DNA of 64,000 nucleotides from Chromobacterium amazonense. Lineage in GTDB: Bacteria > Pseudomonadota > Gammaproteobacteria > Burkholderiales > Chromobacteriaceae. The stretch covers positions 186,001 to 250,000 of the forward strand of contig NZ_MKCR01000003.1 in assembly GCF_001855565.1 (NCBI RefSeq). The letters run 5' to 3'. A model generated the notes under the pieces. It ran no database searches. It saw only the letters and a program-made list of their open reading frames with translations, and had not been told where the DNA came from. The position numbers were made by a program, and so were the translations under genes. This document shows positions 26,213 to 35,216 of this stretch, in pieces; position 1 is the stretch's first letter; each line of letters starts with the position of its first letter.

Positions 26213-27667
26213 GTGACCGACATCGCCCAACTCGAACCCAAAGCCGTCTGGGAACATTTCCAAACCCTGTGCGACATTCCGCGCCCGTCCAAGCATGAAG
26301 AGCAGGTGCGCGACTACATGAAAGGCTGGGCGGAGCTGCGCGGCCTGGAAACCGTTGTGGACCAGGTGGGCAATCTGATCATCCGCAAGCCGGCCACTCC
26401 GGGCTATGAAGACCGCGCCGGCGTGGTGCTGCAAGGCCATCTGGACATGGTATGCCAGGCCAATAGCGGCACCGAGCACGACTTCTTCAAAGACCCGATC
26501 CGCCCGGTGCTGAAGGATGGCTGGCTGGTCGCCGAGAACACCACGCTAGGCGCCGACAACGGCATCGGCGTGGCGCTGGGCATGGCGGTGCTGTCCGGCG
26601 ACGACGTCGCCCACGGCCCGGTGGAAGTGCTGCTGACGCTGGACGAAGAGGCCGGCATGGGTGGGGCGCTGGGCCTGGAAACCGGTCTGCTGCAAGGCCA
26701 GTACCTGATCAATATCGATACCGAAGAGTGGGGCGAGTTCTACATGGGCTGCGCCGGCGGCGTGGACGTGAACGTCACCCGAGAATATGCGGCGGAAGCG
26801 GTTCCGGCCGGCTTCCAGACTGCCAGCCTGACCATCAAGGGCTTGAAAGGCGGCCACTCCGGCGCCGACATCCACCTGGGCCGCGGCAACGCCAACAAGC
26901 TGCTGATCCGCCTGATCCGCGAGCTGGAAGCGGAAACCGACCTGCGCCTGGCCTCGCTGAAGGGCGGCACCGCCCGCAACGCGCTGTCGCGCGAAGCCTT
27001 TGCCGTGGTGGCCTATCCGGCCGCCGATGCGGCCAAGGTGGCGGCCAAGCTGGACGCGTTCCAGGCGCTGATGCGCTTCGAACTGGCCGGCGTGGACGAG
27101 GGCGTGGTGGTGCTGTCCGAGGCCGCCGCCGCAGCCGATGTGCTGGCCCGCGCCGACCAAACCGCCATCCTGTCCGCGCTGCATGCCGCGCCGCATGGCG
27201 TGAAGCGCATGAGCCAGCGCGTGGAAGGGGTGGTGGAAACCTCTAACAACCTGGGCGTGGTGACCGTCGCCGACGGAAAGGTCTTCGCCAACCTGATGGT
27301 GCGTTCGCTGCTGGATTCCGGCACCTGGATGCTGGCGCGCGAAGTGGAAAGCCTGTTCAAGCTGGCCGCGTTCAAGGTGGAAATGGAAGGCGGCTATCCG
27401 GGCTGGGCGCCGAATCCGCAATCCAAACTGCTGGCTCTGTTCAAGGATGTGTACCGTCAGGAATTCGGCGGCGAAGCCGAAGTGCAGGTGATCCACGCGG
27501 GTCTGGAATGCGGCATCCTGGGCTCCAAGTACCCGAACCTGGACATGGTGTCCTTCGGTCCGAACATCCGCGGCGCGCACGCCCCTGGCGAGCGCGTGGA
27601 GGTGGAATCGGTCGGCAAAGCCTGGCAGTTGCTGCAGGCGGTGCTGAAAGCCATCCCCAAGGGTTGA
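26213..27667 (+). CDS. pepD: cytosol non-specific dipeptidase (aminoacyl-histidine dipeptidase)
   Basis: A 484-aa M20C dipeptidase, very close in length to E. coli PepD (485 aa). Metal-binding segments are visible: VLQGHLDMV, LGADNGIGVALGMA, LLTLDEEAGMGGALGLE, IHAGLECGILG and the C-terminal IRGAHAPGERVEVES. It cleaves a broad range of dipeptides, including carnosine-like substrates. GTG 26213 follows AAGGAATACG and gives the family start MTDIAQLEPKAVWEHF; a longer ATG start at 26171 adds an atypical N-terminus. Confidence 0.93.
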   Translation: MTDIAQLEPKAVWEHFQTLCDIPRPSKHEEQVRDYMKGWAELRGLETVVDQVGNLIIRKPATPGYEDRAGVVLQGHLDMVCQANSGTEHDFFKDPIRPVLKDGWLVAENTTLGADNGIGVALGMAVLSGDDVAHGPVEVLLTLDEEAGMGGALGLETGLLQGQYLINIDTEEWGEFYMGCAGGVDVNVTREYAAEAVPAGFQTASLTIKGLKGGHSGADIHLGRGNANKLLIRLIRELEAETDLRLASLKGGTARNALSREAFAVVAYPAADAAKVAAKLDAFQALMRFELAGVDEGVVVLSEAAAAADVLARADQTAILSALHAAPHGVKRMSQRVEGVVETSNNLGVVTVADGKVFANLMVRSLLDSGTWMLAREVESLFKLAAFKVEMEGGYPGWAPNPQSKLLALFKDVYRQEFGGEAEVQVIHAGLECGILGSKYPNLDMVSFGPNIRGAHAPGERVEVESVGKAWQLLQAVLKAIPKG

Positions 27668-27684
27668 TTGCGACGCCTTGGAAT

Positions 27685-27714
27685 AAAAAAAGCCGGACAG
27701 ATGTCCGGCTTTTT
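27685..27714. terminator. bidirectional terminator pepD / K+ channel gene
   Basis: The arms AGCCGGACA and TGTCCGGCT are flanked by A7 and T5 runs, between convergent genes. Confidence 0.92.
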
Positions 27715-27729
27715 CATTGTACGATCGGC

Positions 27730-28305
27730 TCAGCTAGACGGACCCTTCGCGCCGTGCCCGGAAAAGTGCCGGCCGAAGCCAATGATGACCAGCGCGCTGG
27801 TAAAAATGATCTGCAAATCCGCCAGCAGCCGGATCGGCCAGTAGGTAGGATACATGTCGCCATAACCCACGGTGGCTGCGGTGGCGATGGATAGATGGAA
27901 GCAATCCAGGAACAGCAGCGCGGCATTGCCGTAAAAGTCCGGCAGAAAACCGCCATGGCCGTCATACAGCGCGGTCATGCCGTGAAAGGCGTGACCGTTG
28001 ACCAGCAAGAGCGCGAACAGGTAGTACACGACAGCGAACTGCAGCACCAGGCCGATGTACAGGCCGATCAGATCGCCCAGCTGGCGCTGGCGCGGCCGGC
28101 GCAGGATATGGCGTATGGTGCGGTAGATAGGCAGAAAGAACAGGGTCCAGGCCAGCCACTGTTCGCCCTGGCGCGGCAGCAAGGCATGCAGATTCGCCCC
28201 ATGCCACAGCCAGGTCAGCAGCACCGCGCTGATCAGCGACAACGCGGTGCTGGCATGCAGCTGCAGCCGCGTTTCCAGCGTGGGAAGCGGCAGCGAGGCC
28301 TGCAT
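27730..28305 (-). CDS. two-helix potassium channel family protein
   Basis: A 191-aa membrane protein with two N-terminal helices and a C-terminal pore module. The selectivity filter TVGYGDMYP sits in ATAATVGYGDMYPTYW and is flanked by two transmembrane helices (the Ion_trans_2 arrangement). There is no cytoplasmic RCK domain. It probably passes K+, with gating unknown. It starts 2 bases from the end of dxs on the same strand and is likely the last gene of the xseB-ispA-dxs operon. Confidence 0.83.
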   Translation of the reverse strand: MQASLPLPTLETRLQLHASTALSLISAVLLTWLWHGANLHALLPRQGEQWLAWTLFFLPIYRTIRHILRRPRQRQLGDLIGLYIGLVLQFAVVYYLFALLLVNGHAFHGMTALYDGHGGFLPDFYGNAALLFLDCFHLSIATAATVGYGDMYPTYWPIRLLADLQIIFTSALVIIGFGRHFSGHGAKGPSS

Positions 28306-28307
28306 GC

Positions 28308-30158
28308 TCAGTCGGCCAGCCGTTGGCGGATGCTGGCTTCGATGCCTGCCGCGTCCAGGCCGCAGTTCTTCAACAGCAGCGCAGGGTCGCCGTGCTCCAC
28401 GTAGTCGTCAGGCAGGCCCAGCTGCAGCACCGGCACGGTCAGCCGCAGCGCTTGCAGCGCCTCGATACAGGCCGAGCCGGCGCCGCCCATCACCACGTTT
28501 TCCTCCACGGTGACGATCAGCTCATGACTCTCGGCAAGCTGGCGCACCAGCTCTGCGTCCAGCGGCTTGACGAAGCGCATGTCGGCGACGCTGGCGTCCA
28601 ACTGCTCGGCTGCGGCCAGCGCCGGGTGCACCATGCTGCCGAAGGCCAGGATGGCGATCTTCCTGCCCTGGCGGCGCAGCACGCCCTTGCCGATGGGCAA
28701 GGCGGTCATCTGTTGCTGAATCTCGGCGCCGGGGCCGGTGCCGCGCGGATAGCGCACGGCGCTGGGGCCATTGTGCTGGAAGGCGGTGTACAGCAGCTGG
28801 CGGCATTCGTTCTCATCCGACGGCGCGGCCACCAGCATATTGGGGATGCAACGCAGGTAGCTGAGGTCGAAGGCGCCGGCATGGGTCGGGCCGTCCGCTC
28901 CCACCAGGCCGGCGCGGTCCAGCGCGAACATCACCGGCAGATTCTGCAAAGCCACGTCGTGGATCAGCTGGTCGTAGCCGCGTTGCAGGAAGGTGGAGTA
29001 GATCGCCACCACCGGCTTCAGGCCGTCGCAGGCCATGCCGCCGGCGAAGGTGACCGCGTGCTGCTCGGCGATGGCCACGTCGTAGTAACGGTCCGGATGC
29101 TCTTTTTCGAAGCGCACCATGCCGGAGCCTTCGCGCATGGCCGGCGTGATGCCCACCAAGCGCGGGTCCTGCTTGGCCATGTCGCACAGCCAGTCGCCGA
29201 ACACCTGGGTGTATTGCGGCTTGCCGGAGCCGCCTTTGCCGCCGGCCAGGCCGTTTGCCGGATCGAACTTGGTCACGCCGTGGTATTTGACCGGATCGTT
29301 CTCCGCCAGCTTGTAGCCCTGGCCCTTCTTGGTGACGATGTGCAGGAACTGCGGCCCTTTCAGGCTGCGGATGTTCTTCAATGTATCGACCAGGGCGTCC
29401 AGGTCGTGGCCATCTATGGGGCCGATGTAGTTGAAACCGAATTCCTCGAACAATGTGCCCGGGGTGAAGAAGCCTTTGACGTGCTCCTCCATCTTGCTGG
29501 CGATTTCCTTCAAGGGTGGGGCGATGCCCAGCACCTTGCTGGAGCCTTGGCGCATCGCGGCGTAGAAGCGGCCGGACATCAGCTTGGCCAGATAATTGTT
29601 CAACGCGCCGACATTGGGCGAGATGGACATATCATTGTCGTTCAGGATCACCAGCAGGTCGGTATCCATCGCGCCGGCGTTGTTCAGCGCCTCGAAGGCC
29701 TGGCCGGCCGTCATGGCGCCGTCGCCGATGATGGCCACGCTCTTGCGCTCGATGCCCAGGGTTTTGGCCGCCACCGCCATGCCCAGAGCCGCGCCGATGG
29801 AGGTGGACGAGTGGCCGACGCCGAAGGTGTCGTACTCGGACTCCTCGCGTTTGGGAAAGCCGGCCAGCCCGCCGAACTGGCGCATGGTGTCCATGCGTTC
29901 GCGGCGGCCAGTCAGGATCTTGTGCGGATAGGTCTGGTGGCCGACGTCCCACACCAGGCGGTCATGCGGCGTGTCGAACACGTAATGCAGCGCGATGGTC
30001 AGCTCGATGCTGCCCAGATTGGACGCGAAGTGGCCGCCGGTCTTGCTGACCGACTCCACCAGAAATTCGCGCAGTTCGCGCGCCAGCTGCGGCAACTGCG
30101 TGCGCGGCAACAGCCGCAGGTCGGCAGGGCTGTTTATGTTTTCAAGCAGAGGATACAT
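28308..30158 (-). CDS. dxs: 1-deoxy-D-xylulose-5-phosphate synthase
   Basis: A 616-aa thiamine-diphosphate enzyme, the first step of the MEP isoprenoid pathway (pyruvate + glyceraldehyde-3-phosphate to DXP). Visible are [14 protein letters not shown], the ThDP motif [39 protein letters not shown], and the transketolase pyrimidine domain ([32 protein letters not shown]). It follows ispA with a ~65-base gap in the classical proteobacterial xseB-ispA-dxs order. Confidence 0.97.
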   Translation of the reverse strand: MYPLLENINSPADLRLLPRTQLPQLARELREFLVESVSKTGGHFASNLGSIELTIALHYVFDTPHDRLVWDVGHQTYPHKILTGRRERMDTMRQFGGLAGFPKREESEYDTFGVGHSSTSIGAALGMAVAAKTLGIERKSVAIIGDGAMTAGQAFEALNNAGAMDTDLLVILNDNDMSISPNVGALNNYLAKLMSGRFYAAMRQGSSKVLGIAPPLKEIASKMEEHVKGFFTPGTLFEEFGFNYIGPIDGHDLDALVDTLKNIRSLKGPQFLHIVTKKGQGYKLAENDPVKYHGVTKFDPANGLAGGKGGSGKPQYTQVFGDWLCDMAKQDPRLVGITPAMREGSGMVRFEKEHPDRYYDVAIAEQHAVTFAGGMACDGLKPVVAIYSTFLQRGYDQLIHDVALQNLPVMFALDRAGLVGADGPTHAGAFDLSYLRCIPNMLVAAPSDENECRQLLYTAFQHNGPSAVRYPRGTGPGAEIQQQMTALPIGKGVLRRQGRKIAILAFGSMVHPALAAAEQLDASVADMRFVKPLDAELVRQLAESHELIVTVEENVVMGGAGSACIEALQALRLTVPVLQLGLPDDYVEHGDPALLLKNCGLDAAGIEASIRQRLAD

Positions 30159-30223
30159 TGTTGTGATTCTGCGGATGGGCTCGCCGGGCGGTGGTCCGCC
30201 CTGATGGTTTCTCTACGAGCGGT

Positions 30224-31120
30224 TCAAAACGAGCGGGCGACGATGTAGTCGGCCAGTTGTTTCAGGCGATCTGCCTGCGGGCCAAAGCCCTCCAGCGCGG
30301 CGAACGCCTGGTCATGCAAATCCTTCGCCATCCGCTTGGCCTCGGCGAGGCCCAGCAGGCTGACGTAAGTGGGTTTGTCGTGGGCGGCGTCCTTGCCGGC
30401 GGTCTTGCCCAAGGTGGCGGTATCGGCCTCGCAGTCCAGGATGTCGTCCACCACTTGGAAGGCCAGGCCGATGCGCTTGGCGAAAGCGTCCAGCGCCTCT
30501 TTTTCCTGCGCGTTCAGTTCGCGGCCGGCCATGGCGCCCATCATCACCGCCGCGCGGATCAGCGCCCCGGTTTTCAGCATGTGCATGAATTCCAGCTCCG
30601 GCAGCGTCAACGGCTGGCCGACGCTGGCCAGATCAATCGCCTGGCCGCCCGCCATGCCGGCGTGGCCGGAGGCGTGCGCCAGCGCGCGCACCATTTCCAG
30701 CTGGCTGGCCGGCGCGATGCCCGGCATGGCTTGCGCGATCAGCTCGAAGGCGCGGGTTTGCAGCGCGTCGCCGACCAGCAGCGCGGTAGCCTCGTCGTAG
30801 GCTATGTGGCAGGTCGGCTTGCCGCGGCGCAGCACGTCGTCGTCCATGCACGGCATGTCGTCATGCACCAGCGAATAGGCGTGGATCATCTCCAGCGCCG
30901 CGCCGATGCGCGCCAGGTTGTCCTGCTCCGCGCCCACCAGTTCGCCGGCAGCGAAGACCAGCAGCGGCCGCACGCGCTTGCCGCCTTCCAGCGTGGCGTA
31001 GCGCATGGCTTCATGCAATTTATGCGGCGCGCAGTCGGCGGAAGGGAGCAAGCGTTCCAGCGCGCTTTCCATGTATTGCTGGATGAAGGTCATCCAGCCG
31101 ATGAAGGTTTCATTGGCCAT
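30224..31120 (-). CDS. ispA: (2E,6E)-farnesyl diphosphate synthase
   Basis: A 298-aa polyprenyl synthase that condenses IPP with DMAPP/GPP to FPP. The first Asp-rich motif is DDMPCMDDD within LVHDDMPCMDDDVLRRGKPT, and the second is QVVDDILDCEAD. GGKRVRPLL near the N-terminus binds IPP. The length and motif spacing are those of bacterial short-chain FPP synthases. It overlaps the end of xseB by 11 bases. Confidence 0.96.
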   Translation of the reverse strand: MANETFIGWMTFIQQYMESALERLLPSADCAPHKLHEAMRYATLEGGKRVRPLLVFAAGELVGAEQDNLARIGAALEMIHAYSLVHDDMPCMDDDVLRRGKPTCHIAYDEATALLVGDALQTRAFELIAQAMPGIAPASQLEMVRALAHASGHAGMAGGQAIDLASVGQPLTLPELEFMHMLKTGALIRAAVMMGAMAGRELNAQEKEALDAFAKRIGLAFQVVDDILDCEADTATLGKTAGKDAAHDKPTYVSLLGLAEAKRMAKDLHDQAFAALEGFGPQADRLKQLADYIVARSF

Positions 31121-31343
31121 TGGGCAGGTCCAGCGTCTTCAGTTCGTTGTTTTCCAGTATTTTCAGCTGCTGTTCCGCGTCGGCCAGCTTGCCCTGGCAG
31201 AACTTGATCAATTCGGTGCCTTGCTTGTAGGAGGCGAGGGCGGTCTCCAGCGGCATGTCGCCGCTATCCATCGCCTGGATGATGTCCTCCAGCTGGGCCA
31301 GCGCGCTCTCGAAACTAGCTGGGGCTTTGGCGGCTTTTGCCAT
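31110..31343 (-). CDS. xseB: exodeoxyribonuclease VII small subunit
   Basis: A 77-aa protein of the XseB family: FESALAQLEDIIQAMDSGDMPLETALASYKQGTELIKFCQGKLADAEQQLKIL matches the helical hairpin of the family. Several copies bind one XseA large subunit to degrade single-stranded DNA. First gene of the xseB-ispA-dxs operon. xseA is not in the window. Confidence 0.94.
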   Translation of the reverse strand: MAKAAKAPASFESALAQLEDIIQAMDSGDMPLETALASYKQGTELIKFCQGKLADAEQQLKILENNELKTLDLPNGQ

Positions 31344-31494
31344 GGCGGTCTTCCTCGTACGTGTCAGGCCGACATTCTAGTCTAATTCCGCCTCAAAACG
31401 ACAGTGTCGTCGCCGCTTGCGGGCGATGCGGCGGATTCCAGCGCGGGGCCGATTCGTGTAGGGTAGGTGGCTTATCCACCAAAAGAGGTTTGCC

Positions 31495-32331
31495 ATGACG
31501 GCGCAGGCGCGTTCCATTCTGATTACCGGCTGCTCCAGCGGCATTGGCTATCACACGGCCAAGTGGTTTCGCGACAAGGGTTGGCGCGTGTTCGCCAGCT
31601 GCCGCAAAACTGAGGATGTGGAAAAGCTGCGGGCAGAGGGTTTCGACTGCCTGCGGCTGGATGTCGACGACACGGCATCGATCCGAACCGCTTTGGACGA
31701 GGTGCTGGCCAGAAGCGGAGGGCGGTTGGACGCCTTGTTCAATAACGCCGGTTTCGGCCAGCCCGGCGCGGCAGAAGATATTTCGCGGCTGGCGATGCGC
31801 GAGCAGTTTGAAACCAATCTGTTCGGGCCATGGGAGTTGACTAACGCGGTGTTGAAAGTCATGCGCGCGCAAGGCCATGGCCGCATCGTATTCAACAGCT
31901 CGATACTGGGCTTTGCCGCCATGCGCTGGCGCGGCGCTTACAATGCCAGCAAATATGCGATGGAGGGATTGTGCGATACCTTGCGGCAAGAGCTGCATGG
32001 CACGGACATCCATGTTGCGCTGGTGGAGCCGGGTCCGATCGAGAGCCGCTTCCGGCCCAATGCCTTGGAAAAATTCCTCAAGCATGTCGATATCGATGCC
32101 AGCGTGCATCGCGACAACTACCGCAAGCAACTGGAGCGCTTGAAGAAAGAAGGCCATGCCGCGCCGTTCACCTTGCCGGCCAGCGCCGTGGCCGAGTCGG
32201 TTTGGCTGGCAGTGACCAGCAGGCGGCCGCGTGCGCGCTACCGGGTGACGTTCCCCACCAAATTGTTCTGGTATTTGAAACGGCTGCTGCCGACGCGCTG
32301 GCTGGACGCGCTGTCGCGCGCGAGCGCTTGA
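31495..32331 (+). CDS. short-chain dehydrogenase/reductase
   Basis: A 278-aa classical SDR. The cofactor site is ITGCSSGIGYHTAKWF (TGxxxGIG), with NNAGFGQPG in the middle, catalytic Ser in NSSILGF and the YNASKYA catalytic Tyr/Lys pair. The C-terminus extends beyond the core with a basic, hydrophobic tail (LFWYLKRLLPTRW) that may touch membranes. The arrangement is like retinol/steroid-dehydrogenase-type SDRs. The substrate is unknown. Its terminator is interrupted by the MITE at 32386. Confidence 0.85.
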   Translation: MTAQARSILITGCSSGIGYHTAKWFRDKGWRVFASCRKTEDVEKLRAEGFDCLRLDVDDTASIRTALDEVLARSGGRLDALFNNAGFGQPGAAEDISRLAMREQFETNLFGPWELTNAVLKVMRAQGHGRIVFNSSILGFAAMRWRGAYNASKYAMEGLCDTLRQELHGTDIHVALVEPGPIESRFRPNALEKFLKHVDIDASVHRDNYRKQLERLKKEGHAAPFTLPASAVAESVWLAVTSRRPRARYRVTFPTKLFWYLKRLLPTRWLDALSRASA

Positions 32332-32365
32332 ACGGGCAGTGCTAGATTAGATTCAGCCAGATAAA

Positions 32366-32527
32366 GGAAAGGCGCCTCACGGCGCTAATGCCGTTCACTT
32401 AAGGATTTTCGGGCGACTTTTCTGGCCTTGAGAGCACAGGAATCCACAAAAAAAGCACCGTTTCCCATGCACGGAGACGGTGCTTTTCTCTTAAGTGAAC
32501 GGCATTAGCCTCACGGCGCCTTTTTTA
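32366..32527. terminator. bidirectional terminator split by a MITE
   Basis: The left arm AAAGGCGCC (32368-32376) and right arm GGCGCC followed by T6 (from 32515) would form a perfect stem with a TCAC loop if the 122-bp insertion and one 12-bp duplication are removed. It sits between the convergent SDR and fliD genes. Confidence 0.85.
32386..32507. mobile_element. solo 122-bp MITE related to the IS4-family element, with 12-bp target duplication
   Basis: It has 18-bp perfect terminal inverted repeats TAATGCCGTTCACTTAAG and flanking direct repeats GCCTCACGGCGC at 32374-32385 and 32508-32519. It has no coding capacity. The first 121 bases are identical to the left end of the IS4-family element at 6128. 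An internal A-rich/stem/T-rich hairpin (core AGCACCGT/ACGGTGCT) resembles an intrinsic terminator. Confidence 0.92.
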
Positions 32528-32550
32528 GTTTCGACTGCAAGGCTACGCGA

Positions 32551-33942
32551 TCAGGCAATCAGATTGGCCATGCTGGTGGACGCCTGCTCCATCGATGCCA
32601 GCTCGCTATTGAGATTGGAATACTCGGTCAACAGGCTGCTTTGCTCGGAGTTGAGCTGGTCCTGCAGGCGCTGTTGCAATTGCTGCTCGGTCGACACCTG
32701 GCTGTTCAGATTGTTCTGGCTGATGGTGATCGTGCCAGTCGGCCCCAGCAAGTTGTTGATGGTGCTGTTGAATATATTGCCGACACCTGTGTTTTGCGCA
32801 TTGCCGAACAGGTTGCTTACCGCTGAGGGATTGGCGGTCAACGCGGCATTGAACGTTGTAGAGTTCAAGGCCAGCGTGCCGTCGACATTCTGGGTGATGC
32901 CCACTTGCGCCAGATAGGCATAGGAGCTGACAGGATCGACGCCCTTCATCGGCGTACCTAAGATGCCGGCCAATTGTTGTTGCAAATTGCTCAGGTCGCT
33001 GCTGATGTCGGTATTCTGCGGCGTGCTGCCTACGGTTTTTGAGCTACTGGTGGCGGAATTGATCGCGCTCACGACTTGATTATATGCGCCGACGAAACTT
33101 TGCAGCGTTGAAGTGATGTTTGCCGTGTTCTGGCTCATGTTGATCGTGGTTTGCCCCACTTTTTCCAGCGTGAGATTGACGCCGTTGATCACATTGCTCA
33201 CGGTGTTGCTGCCGGAGGAAACATTGACGCCATTGACTGTCATCAGGGCATTGGCGGCGTTGGTAGACTCGCCGGCCGCGGTGGCGCTTTGCTGCAGGCC
33301 GGCCAGGGTGTTGCCGGATGTGCTGTTGCTGTCGCTTCCGCCAGCCGTGATGGAGAAAGCGTTGCTGGTGCCGGCCTGCGTGGAATTCAGCACCAACGAA
33401 TAATTATTGTTGTACTGCACGATGGAGGCGGACACGCCGATGCCGGCGCCGTTGATGCTGCTGGCGATGGACGACAGCGAGACCGCGCTGCCTCCGCTGC
33501 TCAGACTCACCGTGCTGCTGGTGCCGCCGACATTGAAGGTCAGCGAAGACGGCGCGCCCGCGATCGCGGCGTTTTGGTCTGTGATGGCGCTGCCATCCGG
33601 GTTCTTGTCAAAAACCAGCTGCCGCGCTTGCGCCATTTGCGTCACATTCAGCACATAGGTCCCGGCAGTGCCGCCTGAGGTGGTCGATACTCCCGCGACC
33701 GTGGCATCGGAAGACGTCGCGGAGAACTGCTGCAGGAAAGTGCCGGAAGACAGGGTGGACGCAGCCGACTGCAGACTGGACAGCGCAGAACTCACCTGCC
33801 CCAGCGTGCTGATCTCAGACTGATAGGTCGATTGCCTTTGTTGGCTTTGGGTCAAAGGCTGAGAGTCGGCTTGAACCAGCTGGCTGACAATGCTTTGGAC
33901 GTCCAGCGGTCCGGCGCTGGCGCTGATGGATGATGATGACAT
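32551..33942 (-). CDS. fliD: flagellar hook-associated protein 2 (filament cap)
   Basis: A 463-aa FliD. The N-terminal D0 region has GPLDVQSIVSQLVQADSQPLTQSQQRQ, and the C-terminal coiled coil has STEQQLQQRLQDQLNSEQSSLLTEYSNLNSELASMEQASTSMANLIA. The middle is Ser/Thr/Gly/Asn-rich, as is usual for the variable cap domains. It caps the growing filament and assists flagellin polymerisation. The start at 33942 follows GGGAGAAG; an upstream in-frame start at 34017 was rejected. A sigma-28-type promoter lies about 145 bases upstream. Confidence 0.93.
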   Translation of the reverse strand: MSSSSISASAGPLDVQSIVSQLVQADSQPLTQSQQRQSTYQSEISTLGQVSSALSSLQSAASTLSSGTFLQQFSATSSDATVAGVSTTSGGTAGTYVLNVTQMAQARQLVFDKNPDGSAITDQNAAIAGAPSSLTFNVGGTSSTVSLSSGGSAVSLSSIASSINGAGIGVSASIVQYNNNYSLVLNSTQAGTSNAFSITAGGSDSNSTSGNTLAGLQQSATAAGESTNAANALMTVNGVNVSSGSNTVSNVINGVNLTLEKVGQTTINMSQNTANITSTLQSFVGAYNQVVSAINSATSSSKTVGSTPQNTDISSDLSNLQQQLAGILGTPMKGVDPVSSYAYLAQVGITQNVDGTLALNSTTFNAALTANPSAVSNLFGNAQNTGVGNIFNSTINNLLGPTGTITISQNNLNSQVSTEQQLQQRLQDQLNSEQSSLLTEYSNLNSELASMEQASTSMANLIA

Positions 33943-34289
33943 GAAGACTTCTCCCGTTTCTCGCCGGCGCTGCCATCCGGCGGAAATATTGCGAATTGGG
34001 GTGGCTAATCTCGCCAAGTTGTCATCACGAACGGCGTTGTTCTTGTCCGCTCATGCGGAGGATGACACACAATCTCTTCAAGCCATTATCGTCCGCATTC
34101 AGAGCAACTTTAAATTTTTGGCTTAACGCAAATGTTAACGGTTATGGACACGGGCTGCACCGTAGATTCCCTTATTCCCACATTTCAATTTTTAAGATTT
34201 ACTAAGTTTATATTGATATATCCAATTGGTTTTGAACGCGCTGGAACCTTTCCGGTAGATTGGCTGCAACCATAGAACGGGCTGCAAGC
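33943..34289. other. fliD-cysD divergent intergenic region
   Basis: About 350 bases between divergent genes. It holds the putative fliD sigma-28 promoter and, nearer cysD, an AT-rich stretch (TTTAAGATTTACTAAGTTTATATTGATATATCC, 34190-34222 region) likely to be the cysDN promoter. No further gene is seen. Confidence 0.5.
34086..34112 (-). promoter_or_regulatory. putative sigma-28 (FliA) promoter for fliD
   Basis: On the minus strand TAAA (34112-34109) is followed by 15 bases and then GACGATAA (34093-34086). This matches TAAA-N15-GCCGATAA at all but one position, and class III flagellar genes such as fliD are normally FliA-dependent. Confidence 0.72.
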
Positions 34290-35216
34290 ATGGATATCGA
34301 TCAAGCAAGACTGACTCACCTGCAACAATTGGAGGCGGAGTCCATCCACATCATCCGCGAGGTGGCGGCGGAGTTCGAAAACCCGGTGATGCTGTACTCC
34401 ATCGGCAAAGACTCCGCGGTGATGCTGCACCTGGCGAAGAAAGCGTTCTATCCCGGCAAGCCGCCGTTTCCGCTCATGCATGTCGATACCACCTGGAAGT
34501 TCCGCGACATGATCGCGCTGCGCGACAAGCAAGCCAAGGAGAACGGCTGGGACTTGATGGTCCATATCAATCAGGATGGCGTCGACGCCGGCATCAACCC
34601 GTTCACCGCCGGCAGCGCCAAGCATACCGATGTGATGAAGACCGAGGGACTGAAGCAGGCATTGAACAAATACAAGTTTGATGCCGCATTCGGCGGCGCG
34701 CGCCGCGACGAGGAAAAGAGCCGCGCCAAGGAGCGCGTCTATTCCTTCCGCGACAAGAACCACCGTTGGGATCCGAAAAACCAGCGGCCGGAGCTGTGGA
34801 ACCTCTACAACGGCAAAATAGACAAGGGCGAGAGCATACGCGTGTTCCCGCTGTCCAACTGGACCGAGCTGGACATCTGGCAATACATCTATCTGGAAAA
34901 CATCGAGATCGTGCCGCTGTATTTTGCCGCCGAACGTCCGGTGGTGGAGCGCGACGGCATGCTGATCATGATCGACGATGAGCGCATCCTGCAGTATCTG
35001 ACGCCGGAGGAGAAAGCCCGCATCGAAACGCGCAAGGTGCGCTTCCGCACGCTGGGCTGTTATCCGCTGACCGGTGCCGTGGAGTCCGATGCCGCCACGC
35101 TGCCGGAAATCATTCAGGAAATGCTGCTGACCAAGACCTCGGAGCGGCAGGGCAGGTTGATCGACCACGACAGCGCGGGCTCGATGGAAAAGAAGAAAAT
35201 GGAAGGGTATTTCTGA
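34290..35216 (+). CDS. cysD: sulfate adenylyltransferase subunit 2
   Basis: A 308-aa ATP-sulfurylase catalytic subunit (E. coli CysD 302 aa), making adenosine-5'-phosphosulfate from sulfate and ATP. The PAPS-reductase-like P-loop is [16 protein letters not shown], with [26 protein letters not shown] and [15 protein letters not shown] downstream. ATG 34290 gives the family start [25 protein letters not shown]. Its stop codon shares bases with the cysN start (TGATG), a tightly coupled two-gene operon. Confidence 0.96.
   Translation: MDIDQARLTHLQQLEAESIHIIREVAAEFENPVMLYSIGKDSAVMLHLAKKAFYPGKPPFPLMHVDTTWKFRDMIALRDKQAKENGWDLMVHINQDGVDAGINPFTAGSAKHTDVMKTEGLKQALNKYKFDAAFGGARRDEEKSRAKERVYSFRDKNHRWDPKNQRPELWNLYNGKIDKGESIRVFPLSNWTELDIWQYIYLENIEIVPLYFAAERPVVERDGMLIMIDDERILQYLTPEEKARIETRKVRFRTLGCYPLTGAVESDAATLPEIIQEMLLTKTSERQGRLIDHDSAGSMEKKKMEGYF

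Noticed and set aside
28323-30248. 641-codon open frame antisense to dxs
   Set aside because: Composition (Ala/Gly/His/Val/Gln rich) is typical of a codon shadow, and dxs on the other strand has all catalytic motifs.
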